From the NCBI GenBank assembly GCA_963580285.1, contig OY757023.1, forward strand, positions 85,213,108 through 85,277,107: 64,000 bases of DNA. The letters are read 5' to 3'. The notes under the pieces are model-generated. The model searched no databases. It was given only the letters and a program-made list of their open reading frames with translations, and was not told the origin of the DNA. Below, in pieces: positions 31,490 through 42,879 of the stretch. Every line of letters starts with the position of its first letter. Within the stretch, counting starts at the first letter, position 1. Position numbers and translations under genes: made by a program. This stretch comes from Lucinisca nassula (lineage: Eukaryota; Mollusca; Bivalvia; Lucinida; Lucinidae).

Positions 31490-32578
31490 CGTCGTTTAAA
31501 CCATGCATGCTATGTTTTTGAAATTTCGTAAATGAATTCCAAGGTTATGAAACAAATTGTTGACCCACATATATTTTTTCTTATCAGTTTTATGCCCCTT
31601 TCTTGAGTTATGTGCCTTTACAAATAATTTCTGTAAGCAAGATATTTCAAAATCCGTTCGAGCTATTACATTGGAACTTAATTTGCTGATAGAAGATGAT
31701 GGGTAGTTGAACTGATTTACTTTTGAAAAAAAAAATCGGACAATTCTTTCGTGAGTTATGGCCTTCTGAAAATTTTGGCATTTTATGCTTGCAAGCAAGG
31801 TGTCTCAAAATACAAAAGGAAGGCAATGATCAGGAATCGATACAATTAATCCACACCTTCCACCAGAGACACCAAAGGGAAAGAAACACAAACATGAAAT
31901 AACCAGACCGTCAAAAACCCTTTGAGCTTTCCCCTTGAAACTTTACAGATTGATAGAGGATGATGAGAAGATAAACTGATTAACTTTTGAAAAGATCTGT
32001 AATGTTTTCTTGAGTTATGACCATTTGAAAATTTGGGCATTTTAAGCTTCTAAACAAGTTATCTCAAAAGCTATGAGCTATCGCCTTGATGCTTTACATA
32101 TTGATAGAAGATGATGAGTAGACGAACTGATCAAATATTGAAAACAATCTAAAATATTTAGTTTAGTTATGGCCCTTTGGAAATCTGGGCATTTTAAGAT
32201 TGTAAGCAAGGCATCTCAACAACTGTTTAAGCTTTTGCCTTGAAACTATACAGATTGATAGAAGATGAGTAGATGACCTCATTAACTCATGAAAAAAATC
32301 TGGATTTTTTTTCTTTAGTTGGCCCTTTGAAAATTTGGTCATTTTAACTTTAAAAGCAAAATATATCTTAAACTTTGTAAAGTATTGTCTTGAAAATTTA
32401 AAGGCTGATAAGGGGATGATGAGTATATGACCTGATTAATTTCTTAAAAAGAAATCAAAATTTTCTTCTTGAGTTATTGCCTTTTGTACAATTTATCATT
32501 TTAACTTTGTAAGCAAGATATATCCCGAAAACTGTTTTTAAACTGTTTGAATGTTGCCTTAAATAAAAAACTGGCATT
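31490..32578 (+). repeat. Tandem array of ~120-150-bp units
   Basis: Recurring phrases in order: attgatagaagatgatgagt, aactgattaacttttgaaaa, cttgagttatggccctttga, aaatttgggcattttaa, gtaagcaaggtatctcaaaa, gccttgaaactttacagatt. Six to seven diverged units. A fragment of repeat R (ggcaatgatcaggaatcgat) interrupts at 31822-31915. The array appears to resume at 32931 after element F. Confidence 0.8.
31822..31915 (+). repeat. Dispersed repeat R fragment
   Basis: ggcaatgatcaggaatcgat to atgaaataaccagacc, the left end of the repeat, inserted into the tandem array. Confidence 0.7.
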
Positions 32579-32930
32579 ATATGGAGGATCTTACATTAGT
32601 GTTCATGTATTACTGAATTTATTAAACAAGTTGAGGAAAAGCAATAAAATGCGAGGCTTTGCCGAGCATTTTATTCCTTTTCCTCAACGAGTTTAATAAA
32701 TTCAATAATACTTGAGCACGAATGCAAGATTCTATTTATCATATGACATTTAAAACGCATTTTATTCACGATGTTATATCCCGCCATTAGTACGCGCGAC
32801 GCCGTTAAGGACGTCGTTCATGTAACGTCACGGGACGTATCTAGCTACTTTGCATATTTAATCCACTAGTGGATTATCGAAAATATTACATAGCGTTATT
32901 ACACTCTCAGACGCGACGTCATATAATAAA
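32579..32930 (+). mobile_element. Hairpin-bearing element F
   Basis: About 352 bp, atggaggatcttacattagt ... gcgacgtcatataataa. Single hairpin at about 32604-32713. It interrupts the tandem array and gives the clearest element ends in the window. Confidence 0.85.
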
Positions 32931-32980
32931 ATTTTGTAAGAAAGATATCTGAAAACCTGTTCAAGTTATTGCCTTGAAAC

Positions 32981-33460
32981 TTCAGCAATCGTAGAATACA
33001 CAAACAGTAACATTTCTAAAATGTGATTAAGATCGGTCATTGTCAGTAATGACAGACGAACTTTTAGGATAAGGCGTATTCAGTGATACCAACCAGGGCT
33101 GTGTTGGGTCCATGCCCCACCCCACCTCCACTTCATAAAAGGCCTAATATTTTAGATACAGTGTCCATATGGGCTATCATTTTGGTATCGGGGTTCGTTT
33201 GCGAGATTAAAACCATGTCATGTTAAAATACATGGCCGCCAGTGAGCAGTGCCCACCTGAGCTCTGGTGAGCATAGTGACCCATTGGCCTCATATCACTT
33301 TAAACTGATACACTAAACATAGGTTGTGGATGCTCGTTAGAATTGAGGTTTTAGCGAGTACCCACAGCATATGTCTTGGAGCAGAAATAAGCAAAATAAT
33401 CTATACCGCCAAAACCACACTTTTCTCTATACAAATTGGGATCTAGAGGGGTATTAATAT
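32981..33460 (+). repeat. LINE 3'-tail segment plus palindromic MITE, duplicated at 49791-50910
   Basis: Begins ttcagcaatcgtagaatac, which at 49.8 kb is the carboxyl end of a LINE reading frame. It continues through tcattgtcagtaatgacaga, cttcataaaaggcctaatat and ggccgccagtgagcagtgcc, and ends in a palindromic MITE (33302-33460). The copy at 49791 matches almost base for base but has about 650 extra bases. Confidence 0.85.
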
Positions 33461-33462
33461 AA

Positions 33463-33608
33463 GAATCTTATATGGATGTGAGGGGTGGATTGAAAAATTC
33501 GTCCCGCGGGACACCGTCCGGCATCATGAGGCTTGCCAAGTGATGCCGGACAGTGATCCCGAAGGACGGCTTTTTCTATCCACCCCTCACACCCATATTG
33601 GATTCTTT
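33463..33608. mobile_element. Palindromic MITE, GTGTGAGGGG family
   Basis: gaatcttatatggatgtgag ... cccctcacacccatattgga. The interior pair cgtcccgcgggacaccgtcc / its approximate complement makes most of it a hairpin. Sister of 27804-27949. Confidence 0.8.
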
Positions 33609-33701
33609 TTCTTGCATAACTTCCATTTCTATTGCGAGTTTTAATGCTGCTGTTGGTATAAATAAATAAATAAATATGGTATTGTAGGGAGAATCTGTTA
33701 G

Positions 33702-34552
33702 TTATTGTAGACGTACATAAAAGAAAACAGGTAAATAACAATATATGGATAGTTTGATCACATTAAGAATTATTAAATCGTTTTGTGTCTTTAATGGACT
33801 TTTGGACAGTATTGAAAATAAGTGAATGTCTAATTCGGTCAAAGTTCCATCACCGTATAGAATTGTATTCAAGTTTAAAGGGTGAAAGGTCCTTGTTGTC
33901 TGAAACATTATAATACGTTCTGTTTGAAAGTAAGGACATTTGAAAAAGAAGTGCTCCGCGTCTTCGACAACTTCTGAGCAATTACAGTATGGAGTAAGAC
34001 TAATGTGGTTCGAATATAAATCACCTTTAAGTTTACTATATTTATTCCTGATCCGAGCATGCATTACTGAAAAGAACCTTTCACCAGAAAGAAAATATAC
34101 GGGAACTTTTGAGGGCCATTATGTTTAAGTTGTTGTTTAAAAGCGGAAACACTTCCTGCTGCACGAACATTGTTATCAAGAGAGTTCCATAGAGAGATAG
34201 AAGACGGAATACAGGATTTTTTGGAAATTTTAGTGCGAGTATATGGTACTGTGATATTGTTGCTTATTCTTAATGGATAATTTGATACTTCTCTAACTAG
34301 TGGGGGAATAAGATCAGTTATATATGGAGGAACTGTATCGTTATAAACTGTGTGCTTGAAAACCATTTTCTGTTGCTTACGCCGATCAGATAAGGGTACC
34401 CAACCACATTCCCTATAAAGATTTACTAAAGACACTGACCTTGTAAGACCTGTTACGACCCTAGCAGCTTCATTCTGTATTTTTTTCTAAACTTGGCATG
34501 TCTTGAACAGAACAGCAATCCCATACTATTGAGGAATATTCAAGAATAGGTA
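33702..34552 (-). pseudogene. LINE RT carboxyl-terminal region
   Basis: Two overlapping frames. The first (34435-34064) has CGWVPLSDRR, MVFKHTVYND and LWNSLDNN, the usual region after RT in this LINE group. The second (34064-33702) has LYSNHISLTPYCNCSEVVEDAEHFFFKCPYF with a C-x-C-x8-H-x4-C-like motif. They are shifted relative to each other near 34064. The stretch 34436-34552 continues upstream with VPILEYSSIVWD and stops. Confidence 0.8.
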
Positions 34553-35888
34553 CCCGGACTGTTCAAATATGAATGCAACTAAGCACATAAAAATGATTCC
34601 GTGATAGATTTCGATGAAAAATTTATTTTGTCCCCTCAAAGTATTCCCCTTTAACAGATATACAAACTTTCAGTCTTCTGATCCAATCATTGAATGCATT
34701 TTGGTAGTCTTTTCGAGGTATACTATACTAGAATATTGCAGAACCGAGGTGTTTGCGCTGTACAAATTTTCGACCAGAAAGGTATTTTTTTCAGCCGCGG
34801 GAACAAAACAAAAGTCACACGGGGCAAGGTCAGGGGAATACGGGGGGTGAGGGAGTTCAACAACCTTTTCCTGCTTCAGATAGTCTTGCACAATGAACGC
34901 CTTGTGCGATGACGCATTGTCATGTAGCAATCTGACATTGGCCAAACCAGTTGCGGGTCTTCGTTCTTTGAAATATTTCTTCAATTTTCGAAGAACTTTA
35001 TTCTTGTAAAACTTCGCATTTACAGATTTGCCTTTAGGCACAGCAACCTGAATAGTAGGGCCCTGATTTGAAAAGAATATGGCATACATTACCTACTTGA
35101 CGCTCATGGTCCGCTTTGCAATGCATGGTCTTTTGCAATACTTTGTTGCCCATATTTTGTTCTGAATCTTTCGTTTTGGCTCAAAAAAGTGAACCCATGT
35201 CTCGTCACCTGTGACGACATTAGCGAAAGACCGTGCATTGTAATTTGGAAACTTTTTAAGCAACTTCTTGGCGCACTGAACGCGGGTCTTTTTTGGCTCA
35301 TCTGTCAACAGATGGGGAATCCATCTAGCACAGATCTTTCTCATTTTCAAATCCCGTTTCAGAGTTGTATGAGCTGCTCCTAATGAGATGCCAACCATAC
35401 TAGCTATTTGCCTAGTGGTGTATCGTGCATCAGTAGCAACTATTTCTTTCACTCTAGCAACCATCTTGGCAGATGTTGCTCTTTTCGGCCGACGATCATG
35501 TGGTGCATCTTCTGTTGAGCCTAGCCCACAGCTGAATTTCTTACACCAACGAAAAACTGTCGGAAAAGACATTTCATTTTGCCCATAAACCGAACATATT
35601 TCATCAAAAATGTCTTTGCATCGTATATCAAGAATTCAAGGATTCTTAATATAGGACCGTATTTCAACGGCGTACTCTGACCTTCTTCCAACCATGTTTT
35701 GTATTAGTATACAAGAGTAGACAGTGTTTATCGAACGATATACATGGCTAAAGTGGACGGATTTTAACAGGTTTGGTATCAATGTATAGGTAAAATGTTT
35801 TTCTACGCTGTGATATTTATTTCAAGGTGATTTTCGAATTAGTGCATGAGAAAACGTTCTACTTGCATTCATATTTGAACAGTCCTCG
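34553..35888 (-). mobile_element. mariner transposon
   Basis: 1336 bp with terminal inverted repeats (ggactgttcaaatatgaatg at the left, the same reverse-complemented at the right) and TA directly outside each end (34551-34552, 35889-35890). It encodes a DD34D transposase on the - strand. It lies inside the LINE, so it is younger than that LINE. Confidence 0.95.
34670..35695 (-). pseudogene. mariner transposase with two in-frame stops
   Basis: 342 codons in a single frame from ATG (35693-35695) to the stop at 34670, the normal length for mariner. Amino-terminal HTH DNA-binding region, then VTGDETWVHFFEP (first Asp), LLHDNASSH (second Asp) and YSPDLAPCDF with the third Asp 34 residues later: all three catalytic Asp are present. 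Two stops break it: TGA at 35636-35638 (codon 20) and TAG at 35093-35095. No frameshift is seen. The copy is dead but little decayed. Confidence 0.92.
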
Positions 35889-35890
35889 TA

Positions 35891-36552
35891 GTACGTACGA
35901 AATATATATCTGGTTTATCTACTGAATTTATATTTTAGTTTTCGCATAATCCCTATGACTTTGGATGTACTAGTTATTATATTTTCTACATGTGTGTGCC
36001 ATTGGCTATTATTACTAACTGTTAAACCAAGATGTTTATGATTTTCTACGAACTTTATTGGGGTATTATCGAAGAGAATCTGGGGGTAATTTTCGAATCT
36101 TTTTAAAGTGAAAAATACTGCCTCGGGTTTTAAGGGATTGAAGGTGATCATCCATTGCTTGGCCCACGCAGAAAGAATAAGTAAGTGATTTATGATTCCT
36201 TCTGCAATTGAGGATGCTGCACAAAATAGTGAGCTGTCATCAGCAAAGAGTCGCGTCAAACTTAACAGAGAGTCTGAAATATCATTTACATAAATAAGAA
36301 ATAAAAGTGGCCCTAGCACGGATCCTTGAGGTCCCCCAGCGTGTATTCCTCTAGAACTTGAGATGCAAGACCTAATGACAACCTTTTGACTTCTATTACT
36401 TAGATAGTCTTCAATCCAGTTGAGGAGAGAACCATTAATGTCGTGTTGTTTTAATTTAAAAATGAGCCCTTTATGCCACATCCTATCGAAGGCTTTTGTT
36501 ACATCACAAAATACCATACATGAAAAGTGGTTATTATCAAACGTTTGACATA
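35891..36552 (-). pseudogene. LINE reverse transcriptase core
   Basis: Open from about 36552 to 35915. Motifs: FCDVTKAFDRMWHKGL (first Asp), GGPQGSVLGPLLFLIYVNDI, RLFADDSSLF (YADD-type pair) and LGLTVSNNSQWHTHV. Catalytic Asp are present. The frame ends at a stop shortly before the mariner junction. Confidence 0.88.
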
Positions 36553-37237
36553 TCGTCTGCTGAGTGCAATAACGTTGTAAGTGCAAAATGGCAACCTTTC
36601 AGGAGAGACAAAAAACTGTTTTATTAAAGAATGGCATAGAAAACCATACAATAAGTTGGTTTCTTAACTTCATGGCGATTTCTTTCATTTGTGTGTGATG
36701 TTTATTGTTGAATAAATGATATTTGAAAAGAAATATTTAGCATTTAAGGGTTGATACACCATTTCTGCGCCAAGTGTTTTTTCAACTATTTTGGTGCAGA
36801 AACGGTGTAAGTGCATCCAGCGCTAAAACGGTGTAAATGTACAAACCTTATTTCTTTGCCTTTTACATGGTAAAGCAGTAAATTAAAGGCACTTGGTAGG
36901 TAATAGGTCACATTTTATACATTCTGCATGGTACTTACATGCTTATTCTGAAATATCAAGCAGCAGGATTCAATATTTTTGAGGTATTAAAAAACTTTGC
37001 GCAAAAATGGGGTAAGTGCACTTACACTGTTTTTGCGCCAACTTTTTTTCTAAAAGTCAGAGCAAAAACAGTGTAACTGACAAAAAAATTTCCAAAATGC
37101 TGAAATAAATCATGAATGAAGCAGAATCCAGCTGTAGAACTTATTTACAAAGTGTGTCAAGTCCGAGGCACCCATTTATACAAAAAAACTATTTTGGCCA
37201 AAATGTCAGTTACACCGTTATTGCACTCAGCAGACGA
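36553..37237. mobile_element. 685-bp TIR element with TA duplication, no ORF
   Basis: Inverted termini tcgtctgctgagtgcaataa at both ends, continuing with few mismatches for about 35 bp, and TA at 36551-36552 and 37238-37239. Inside are several echoes of the terminus (cggtgtaagtgcatcc, acggtgtaaatgtac) and a hairpin at about 36998-37042. No transposase frame. Likely a non-autonomous Tc1/mariner-type element. It interrupts the LINE frame between Gln-His-Ile and Cys-Gln codons. Confidence 0.88.
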
Positions 37238-37875
37238 TATATGCTGGAAAATATCAATTAACTGAAAAGTAGTAGAGTGGTGTGGTAAAATCCAGATTGG
37301 TATCTGTATAAGAGGTTATTCTCATGTAGGAAATTGTACATGTTTTATGTGCTATTCTTTCTAGAAGCTTCCCTACACCACTGAGAAGTAAAATTGGCCT
37401 GTAGTTGGATAAAATAGACTTGTCACCGTTTTTATGTAGAGGTAAAACATTGGAAGTTTTCCATATATCCGCAAAATAGCCTTCACTAAAAGATCTATTA
37501 AAAATAATTGATAATGGTATCGAAACTTCGCTGGCAACAGCCTTAAGCATCCTATTACTTATAGCGTCTGGGCCTGTAGCTTTATTAGGATTCAGTTAAT
37601 AACAGGTCTCTTATTTCTTTAGGAGTACATCATATATGATATTTGAGAGTGATTTATTGGTTAAGGTTCGAAAAACAGGCAGCTGTGCATTACTATCATC
37701 CAAGTCACAGATTGAACAAAAATAATTGTTAAGACATTCAGCCTTTTCACTATCAGTAAAACAATAAACATTTTGGTCTTGGGTTGAATTCAGTAATGGG
37801 GGTATATTTCCAGAGTTGCTATTATTCTTTATGAAATGGCGGATAACTTGTCAAAATTTTTTCTTATCGTTATTT
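37238..37875 (-). pseudogene. LINE linker and RT amino-terminal part
   Basis: Includes KATGPDAISNRMLKA, LPLHKNGDKSILSNYRPI and GVGKLLERI, the conserved start of RT in Jockey/CR1-type elements. At least two frameshifts (near 37595 and 37630) and one Trp-to-stop change (near 37855) are present. Confidence 0.8.
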
Positions 37876-38380
37876 CAGTTTAAACTTTATTTTATTTGTA
37901 TAACTGATAAATATACATTCAACACATTTAAGCTACAAAGAAACAATATTATACAAATGGGATTCAGGAGAAAGTCTTTTAGACTTTTGAAAAATCTGTA
38001 TCCCACCTTGCTTACAGTAAAGACAATAGTGATACGTGATTTAGCTTGTAAACAAGACCCTTAGTATTTTATTTCGTGGGTTTTTGTGTCAACATTCCTT
38101 AGAATTTACATAATATGCTGCAGGCTCCACGGGGAGTGGATAAGTTTATTCCAACACTATCTTTAAAAAAAAAAAAAACTAACGACTTTTTGCCAATTAT
38201 TTGCCTCTAGAACTTTTTCCTTGTAGCATCGGTACCTATAAAAAGGTAGGAAATTGTAGAACAGAAGAGGACAAGAGATCCATCTTATATGCCTTCCTAA
38301 TGGGATGTTTTGTACTGCAATTGACGTAAGGTATAAAGTAAATTCATCGGTTTATTTGAAGCGTTTTGTTTTTAGCAGAA
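37876..38380. other. Unassigned intron 2 DNA
   Basis: Short frames only; a poly-A run at 38166-38178. Nothing recognised. Confidence 0.4.
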
Positions 38381-38384
38381 ATTC

Positions 38385-39848
38385 CTGCACAGCGAGGAAA
38401 GCTGTTTATTCTGGAGGAAAGAAAGCTCTGAACTGCCAAAGAGCAGCAGATTAAGAGTGGGGCGACAAAACTCCGATACTGTATTGAGTAAATCTTGTCT
38501 TTGGTTAGTGTAACGATTGCAAATTAACATAAAGTGATAAGTATCTTCTATTGAGCCACAAACACACAGCGGGTTATCAATAATATTTTTAGAGAAGAGA
38601 TGCTGGTTTAACGAGCTACAATTTGTCCTAAGTCTTGCATGATAAATTTGCCCAAGTCTGTTTCCACAAAGGTAATGTTTTGGAGGAATTTCTACGTTTA
38701 CATTTAACTTGCGTTTGAAGGACTCACTGGAAGGAGAATTACTCGCTTCGCTTGGGAGGTCGTTCCAATCTCTAATAGTAGATGGTAGAAAAGAGTTGTA
38801 ATATTGTTGTGATTTGGCGTGTATAGCACTAATGTTTGTTGCATTACGCAGTTGATAAGCCGAGGTATTACCGACATAAGGTGGTACCTAGGAAGAGAGG
38901 TACTCCGGGGCTAGGCCATTTTTCATTTTAAAAAACATTTGAAGTTTGTGTTTTTTCCTTCTGGACGACAGTGTTTCCCACCCGGTTTCATTTCGAAGAG
39001 CATCGATAGAGACAAGTTTTGTTGCTCCTTTGACAATCCGTGCAGCTTCGTTTTGGATTTTTTCAAGCTCGTTAGCTTCATACTGGGTGCAGTTGTCACA
39101 AACGACGTCTGCATATTCCAAGAGAGGTCTTATAAAAGAGATATAGATAGTCTGTCGAGATTTCCTATCAAGAGTAAACTTGTGTTTCCGCATTACATTA
39201 ATACGAATCCACGCCTTTGACTTGATATATTCCAAGTGCTCGTGCCATGTACAATCGTTAGTAAAGATTAACCCAAGATGTTTGTGTGAAATCACTTCGT
39301 TTATTTGTGTTTGATTCATTAGAACTTGGGGGTGATTAGATTTATGGCGCTTTCTTGAAAAAGTAATGGACTCGGACTTTGCTGGGTTAAATGTGACTAA
39401 CCATTTAGTTGCCCATTGATGGACTTTGAGAAGATCGGAATTTAGCTGATGAGCAGCTTGGTCCGGCTTTTCTACTGTTACGTAAAGGCTAGTGTCATCT
39501 GCAAAGAGCCTAATAGATGAATTTATATCCTCAATAATATCATTAATGTATAAAAAGAAAAAGAAGAGGACCAAGAATAGAGCCTTGTGGGACTCCGGCT
39601 TTAATAGATGCCCATTCAGAACTGACTCCCGGCAGTAAAACTCTCTGCTTTCTACTATCTAGGTAGTTTGTGAACCACTGTAAGAGAGATCCAGTAATAT
39701 CAGCTCTTTCAAGTTTAAAAAGCAAAGCTTTATGCCATACCCTGTCAAAAGCTTTGCTTATGTCACAGAATATGGCTCGGACTTCTTTCCCTTCATCGAG
39801 TGCTTTACAAAAAGTAATATGAAATAGGTGCGACCTAACTGCAACCAA
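38385..39848 (-). pseudogene. LINE reverse transcriptase and carboxyl-terminal domain
   Basis: 39848-39543: IFCDISKAFDRVWHKALL and GVPQGSILGPLLF. A frameshift in the CT-rich run at about 39545-39575 leads into 39574-38888: LYINDI, RLFADDTSLY, HKHLGLIFTND, RPLLEYADVV and NEAARIVKGATKL. A TAG at 38888-38890 interrupts, after which the same frame runs on through RDWNDLPSEAS and CVCGSIEDTYHFMLIC (Cys/His motif, near 38540). Confidence 0.87.
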
Positions 39849-39850
39849 CT
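38385..39850 (-). mobile_element. Second Jockey/CR1-type LINE, 5'-truncated
   Basis: - strand RT and carboxyl-terminal domain, beginning abruptly at about 39850 inside the RT and running to about 38385. Same orientation as its neighbour but a different family by sequence. 5' truncation is the usual result of incomplete reverse transcription. Confidence 0.88.
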
Positions 39851-40068
39851 GTTTGATGCTTATAAACCTCCCATTTTGTGTATTCTATATTAGGTGGGTC
39901 TTTTTGAAATGAAAAGATTTTCTAAATGGACATTTGCAGTAGTTCCGTAAAATTCCTATATTAAGATCTCCTTTTGGACTGTTCTAAAGTTTAACAGTCT
40001 CAAAGGTGGTCATAGACTGAACAACGACAGCAACAAATTTAAACTTGAACTGTACAGTAGATAGTTAA

Positions 40069-40072
40069 TCTA

Positions 40073-40110
<38 letters not shown>
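40069..40110. repeat. (AAT)n microsatellite
   Basis: About twelve to fourteen uninterrupted units. Confidence 0.95.
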
Positions 40111-40112
<2 letters not shown>

Positions 40113-40415
40113 CAAGAGCTGTCATTATAGGTGACCAATGCCCCCTTTGGGAGTTTCTGGGTTTTTTTTTTGCAAAATTTCAAGGGGAGATAATTCATCG
40201 AAAAATGACAACAGAGTTATGGCCCTTGGTCAGAATGTAGCCCTTGTGATGGTGAATAAGTGTGTGAAGTTTCATGGGGCTAGGTCAAATGCTTTTGAAG
40301 TTATGATCAAGGTTAAAGTTTTTGTGATGGACAGGCCGACAAACAAACAAACAGACAGGGCAAATACTATATGCCCCCGAATCAAAGATTCTCGGGGGAT
40401 TAAAATCACTCCGCC
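40111..40415 (+). repeat. Dispersed bivalve-type repeat ending in a CCCCCGA hairpin
   Basis: Starts acaagagctgtcattatagg, contains gttatggcccttggtcagaa and gaagttatgatcaaggtta, then a gacaggc.aca/aac stretch and the hairpin tgcccccgaatcaaagattc / tcggggga. I recall similar sequences in other bivalve genomes. No ORF. Confidence 0.55.
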
Positions 40416-40447
40416 CAGAGAATGGTATCTGTCTTTAGTAGAACCAG

Positions 40448-40668
40448 TATTACATGATGCTTCCACGCAGAGCTGAATCCGATCCGCACAAGAGTACTGG
40501 TAAACCGCTTAGAGGATCTAAGCCTGCCCGGGTAAAGCGGTGCGACAAGGCTTGAGATGTCATTTCATCTCAGTGTCGGTAAAAGTCCCACAAAATTGGA
40601 AGCAACGTCTCCAAAATGACCTTTACAGTGTTGATGGGGAAGTTAAACCTCAAATCAAACAAACAAAA
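40448..40668 (+). mobile_element. SINE family A, internally deleted
   Basis: Head (tgatgcttccacgcagagct, ctggtaaaccgcttagagga) joins directly from gtaaagcggtgcga to caaggcttgagatg, omitting about 45 bases. The tail is intact. Confidence 0.8.
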
Positions 40669-40814
40669 GAACCAGTATTATTTTTGAAAACTGCAGTTGC
40701 ACTCTACCAGTATTAATTTTGAAAACTGCAGTTGCATATATACATCTTTATGGTATTGAAGAGTTACTATTTCTGTTTAAGAGTAGAAATGTACCTTGTT
40801 CTATCTATCAGAAT

Positions 40815-40889
<75 letters not shown>

Positions 40890-40890
40890 C
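40815..40890 (+). repeat. (TATC)n microsatellite
   Basis: About eighteen tatc units, continued by imperfect ctgt/tatc units to 40931, directly before a SINE. Confidence 0.95.
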
Positions 40891-40937
40891 TATCTGTCTG
40901 TCACTATCTATCTGTCTGTCTGTCTGTCTCTATCCCC

Positions 40938-41130
40938 GAAGTGGCCCCCGCCCATCGAGGCTTGAAGAAATAGATGGGCTGCATGACTGAAACCGACCAC
41001 ACAGGAGTACTGCCTGGTTAACCGCTTAGAGGATCTTTGCCTGCCCAGGGAAAGTGGTGCGAGTCAGACAGTCCATGCTTATAAACCGTATTGGTTTCAT
41101 TGGGATACAAGGCTTGAGATGTAATTTCAC
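40938..41130 (+). mobile_element. SINE family A, first of three in a row
   Basis: Head agtggcccccgcccatcgag through the gcttgagatgtaatttca block, where the next copy breaks in. Confidence 0.75.
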
Positions 41131-41373
41131 GCAGAGCTGAATCCGACCGCACACAAGTACTGGTTACCCACTTAGAGGATCTAAGCCTGTCCAGGGAAAG
41201 CGGGGCGAGTCGGACCGTCCAAGCCTATAAACCCTATTAGTTTCATTGGGCGACAGGGCTTGAAATGTCATTTCATCTCGATGTCGGGTAAAAGTCCCAC
41301 AAAATTGGAAGCAACGTCTCCAAAATGACATGTATATTGCTGACGGGAACATTAAACATCAAATCAAACAAAC
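41131..41373 (+). mobile_element. SINE family A, second in a row
   Basis: cgcagagctgaatccgaccg to the tcaaacaaacaaa tail. It joins the first copy at the shared ttca-cgcagag point, as expected from recombination between copies. Confidence 0.8.
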
Positions 41374-41495
41374 AAATTGAGATGTCATTTCATCTCAATG
41401 TCAGGTAAAAGTCACACAAAATTGGAAGCAACATCATCAAAATGACCTATATGGTGTTGATTGGGACGTTTAACATCAAATGAAACAAACAAAAC
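41374..41495 (+). mobile_element. SINE family A, 3' fragment, third in a row
   Basis: ttgagatgtcatttcatctc through gttgattgggacgtttaaca to an aaacaaacaaaa tail. Confidence 0.75.
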
Positions 41496-42177
41496 TCCCA
41501 ATGGCGATGTAAGATGGGTCATGATTCCACTATACACAAGTTACAAGTACGTCACATTCGGTGTACATTATTACATACACTCCGAAAGCTTACACAGTAA
41601 TTCTGAAATTACGGCATCTATAACCTGCACAGGCACTGAAAATTCTTTATTAGAATATAGATGTGACTAATTCAGTATCACAGGGTTTGTAGTTAGCCCT
41701 TTGATTTGTCCAGTAAACTTAGTGAATGTGTAAAAAGTCAAAATATGGGTAAAAAATATATCTACAATGCAATCCAGTAACATTGCGTGCATTAAGTTTT
41801 GATAGCTCTTATGTGTGACTTTGTCAAAGCCACCATTGACAATCACAAACATTGCAACACTTTCCCTACCAACTATCTGCAATGAAAATTGATCTCGGAA
41901 TTTTTAACAAACAGGACAAAGGGATACCCCTTGAAATGGAACTACCAATTTTGTCGCCCAACACTGCACACTAAAACAGTAGTTTTTCTGCAATGTTGTT
42001 AGGTGCAGTGAGTTGAGATATAAAATATGTGTGCCTTTGGCTAGTTTAAACTCAGTCTCGACTATGGAAATCTTCAGATTTTTCTTATTTTGAGGAAAAT
42101 TGAAAAGTTCTGCGAAACTGGCACATCTGCATGTGCAAGCTCATGTTTTCAAGGCTTTACACAACTTAATCTGACCA
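41496..42177. other. Unassigned intron 2 DNA
   Basis: No gene or repeat recognised. Confidence 0.4.
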
Positions 42178-42435
42178 TCAGGGCTTGAAGAAATTGATGG
42201 GATGCAAGATGCTTATATGCAGACGAGTACTCCGCTTAGAGAATCTAAGTCTGCCCCGGCCCAGCCAAAGCGGTGTGTGTCAGAACATGCATGCTTATAA
42301 ACCCTATTGGTTTCGTTGGGTGACAGGGCTTGAGAGATCATTTCATCTCAATCTCGGGGGTAAAAGTCCCATAAAATTAGAAGAGATGTCTCTATAAAGA
42401 GTTGATGCGGATGTTAAACCTCAAATCAAACAAAA
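42178..42435 (+). mobile_element. SINE family A, diverged
   Basis: tcagggcttgaagaaattga ... ctcaaatcaaacaaaa, with several small deletions in the head. Confidence 0.75.
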
Positions 42436-42654
42436 CACTCCTGGTGTAAATTACATACACCCCAGGTTTGGCAAGATGGAGCTGCCTACACAGTAATCAC
42501 GCTGTTGTTGATGTAATTATGGTAGGGATCACTCATATTTTTGCTTTTTACACATTCCACAAGTTTTTAGGGCAAATCAAGGGGCCAAGATAGAAACTAT
42601 AGATGGGAAGATATGTGTTCTTAGGGGAGTTTCTGGGTAATTGATAGTATTTTC

Positions 42655-42678
42655 TTTTTTTTTTTTTTTTTTTTTTTG
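42655..42678 (+). repeat. Poly-T tract
   Basis: About 24 T in a row. Confidence 0.9.
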
Positions 42679-42879
42679 GCTGTCCAAGCAATAAAGTGGC
42701 AATCATTTTGGGTCAGGCCTTGGCAAAAGATAAGAATAAGACCAGATTAAATATTATTTGATCCAACGTTATTTTTACACAAGGAGAAATATATATGGCT
42801 GCATGGAGTTTCCCGGTAAAGCGAAATCAACAGCACCTAACATGCCTATACAAATACACTGTAAACTTAAACGCCGAAA

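Larger units (their letters stand above)
33658..37875 (-). mobile_element. Jockey/CR1-type LINE, disrupted by two DNA elements
   Basis: A non-LTR element on the - strand from about 37875 (5') to an (AAAT)n-like tail at 33658-33676 (3'). Two foreign elements split it: a mariner (34553-35888) and a 685-bp TIR element (36553-37237), each with TA at both ends. Joining the flanks across each insert gives continuous LINE-like protein wording, which shows the insertion points. Stops and frameshifts are also present. 5'-truncated: no endonuclease. Confidence 0.9.

Noticed and set aside
31490..32578. CRISPR-like array
   Set aside because: Units are 120-150 bp, diverged throughout, without short identical repeats and unique spacers; an ordinary tandem repeat in eukaryotic DNA.
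40719..40990. Three open frames of repeated Ile-Tyr-Leu-Ser
   Set aside because: Translations of the (TATC)n microsatellite.
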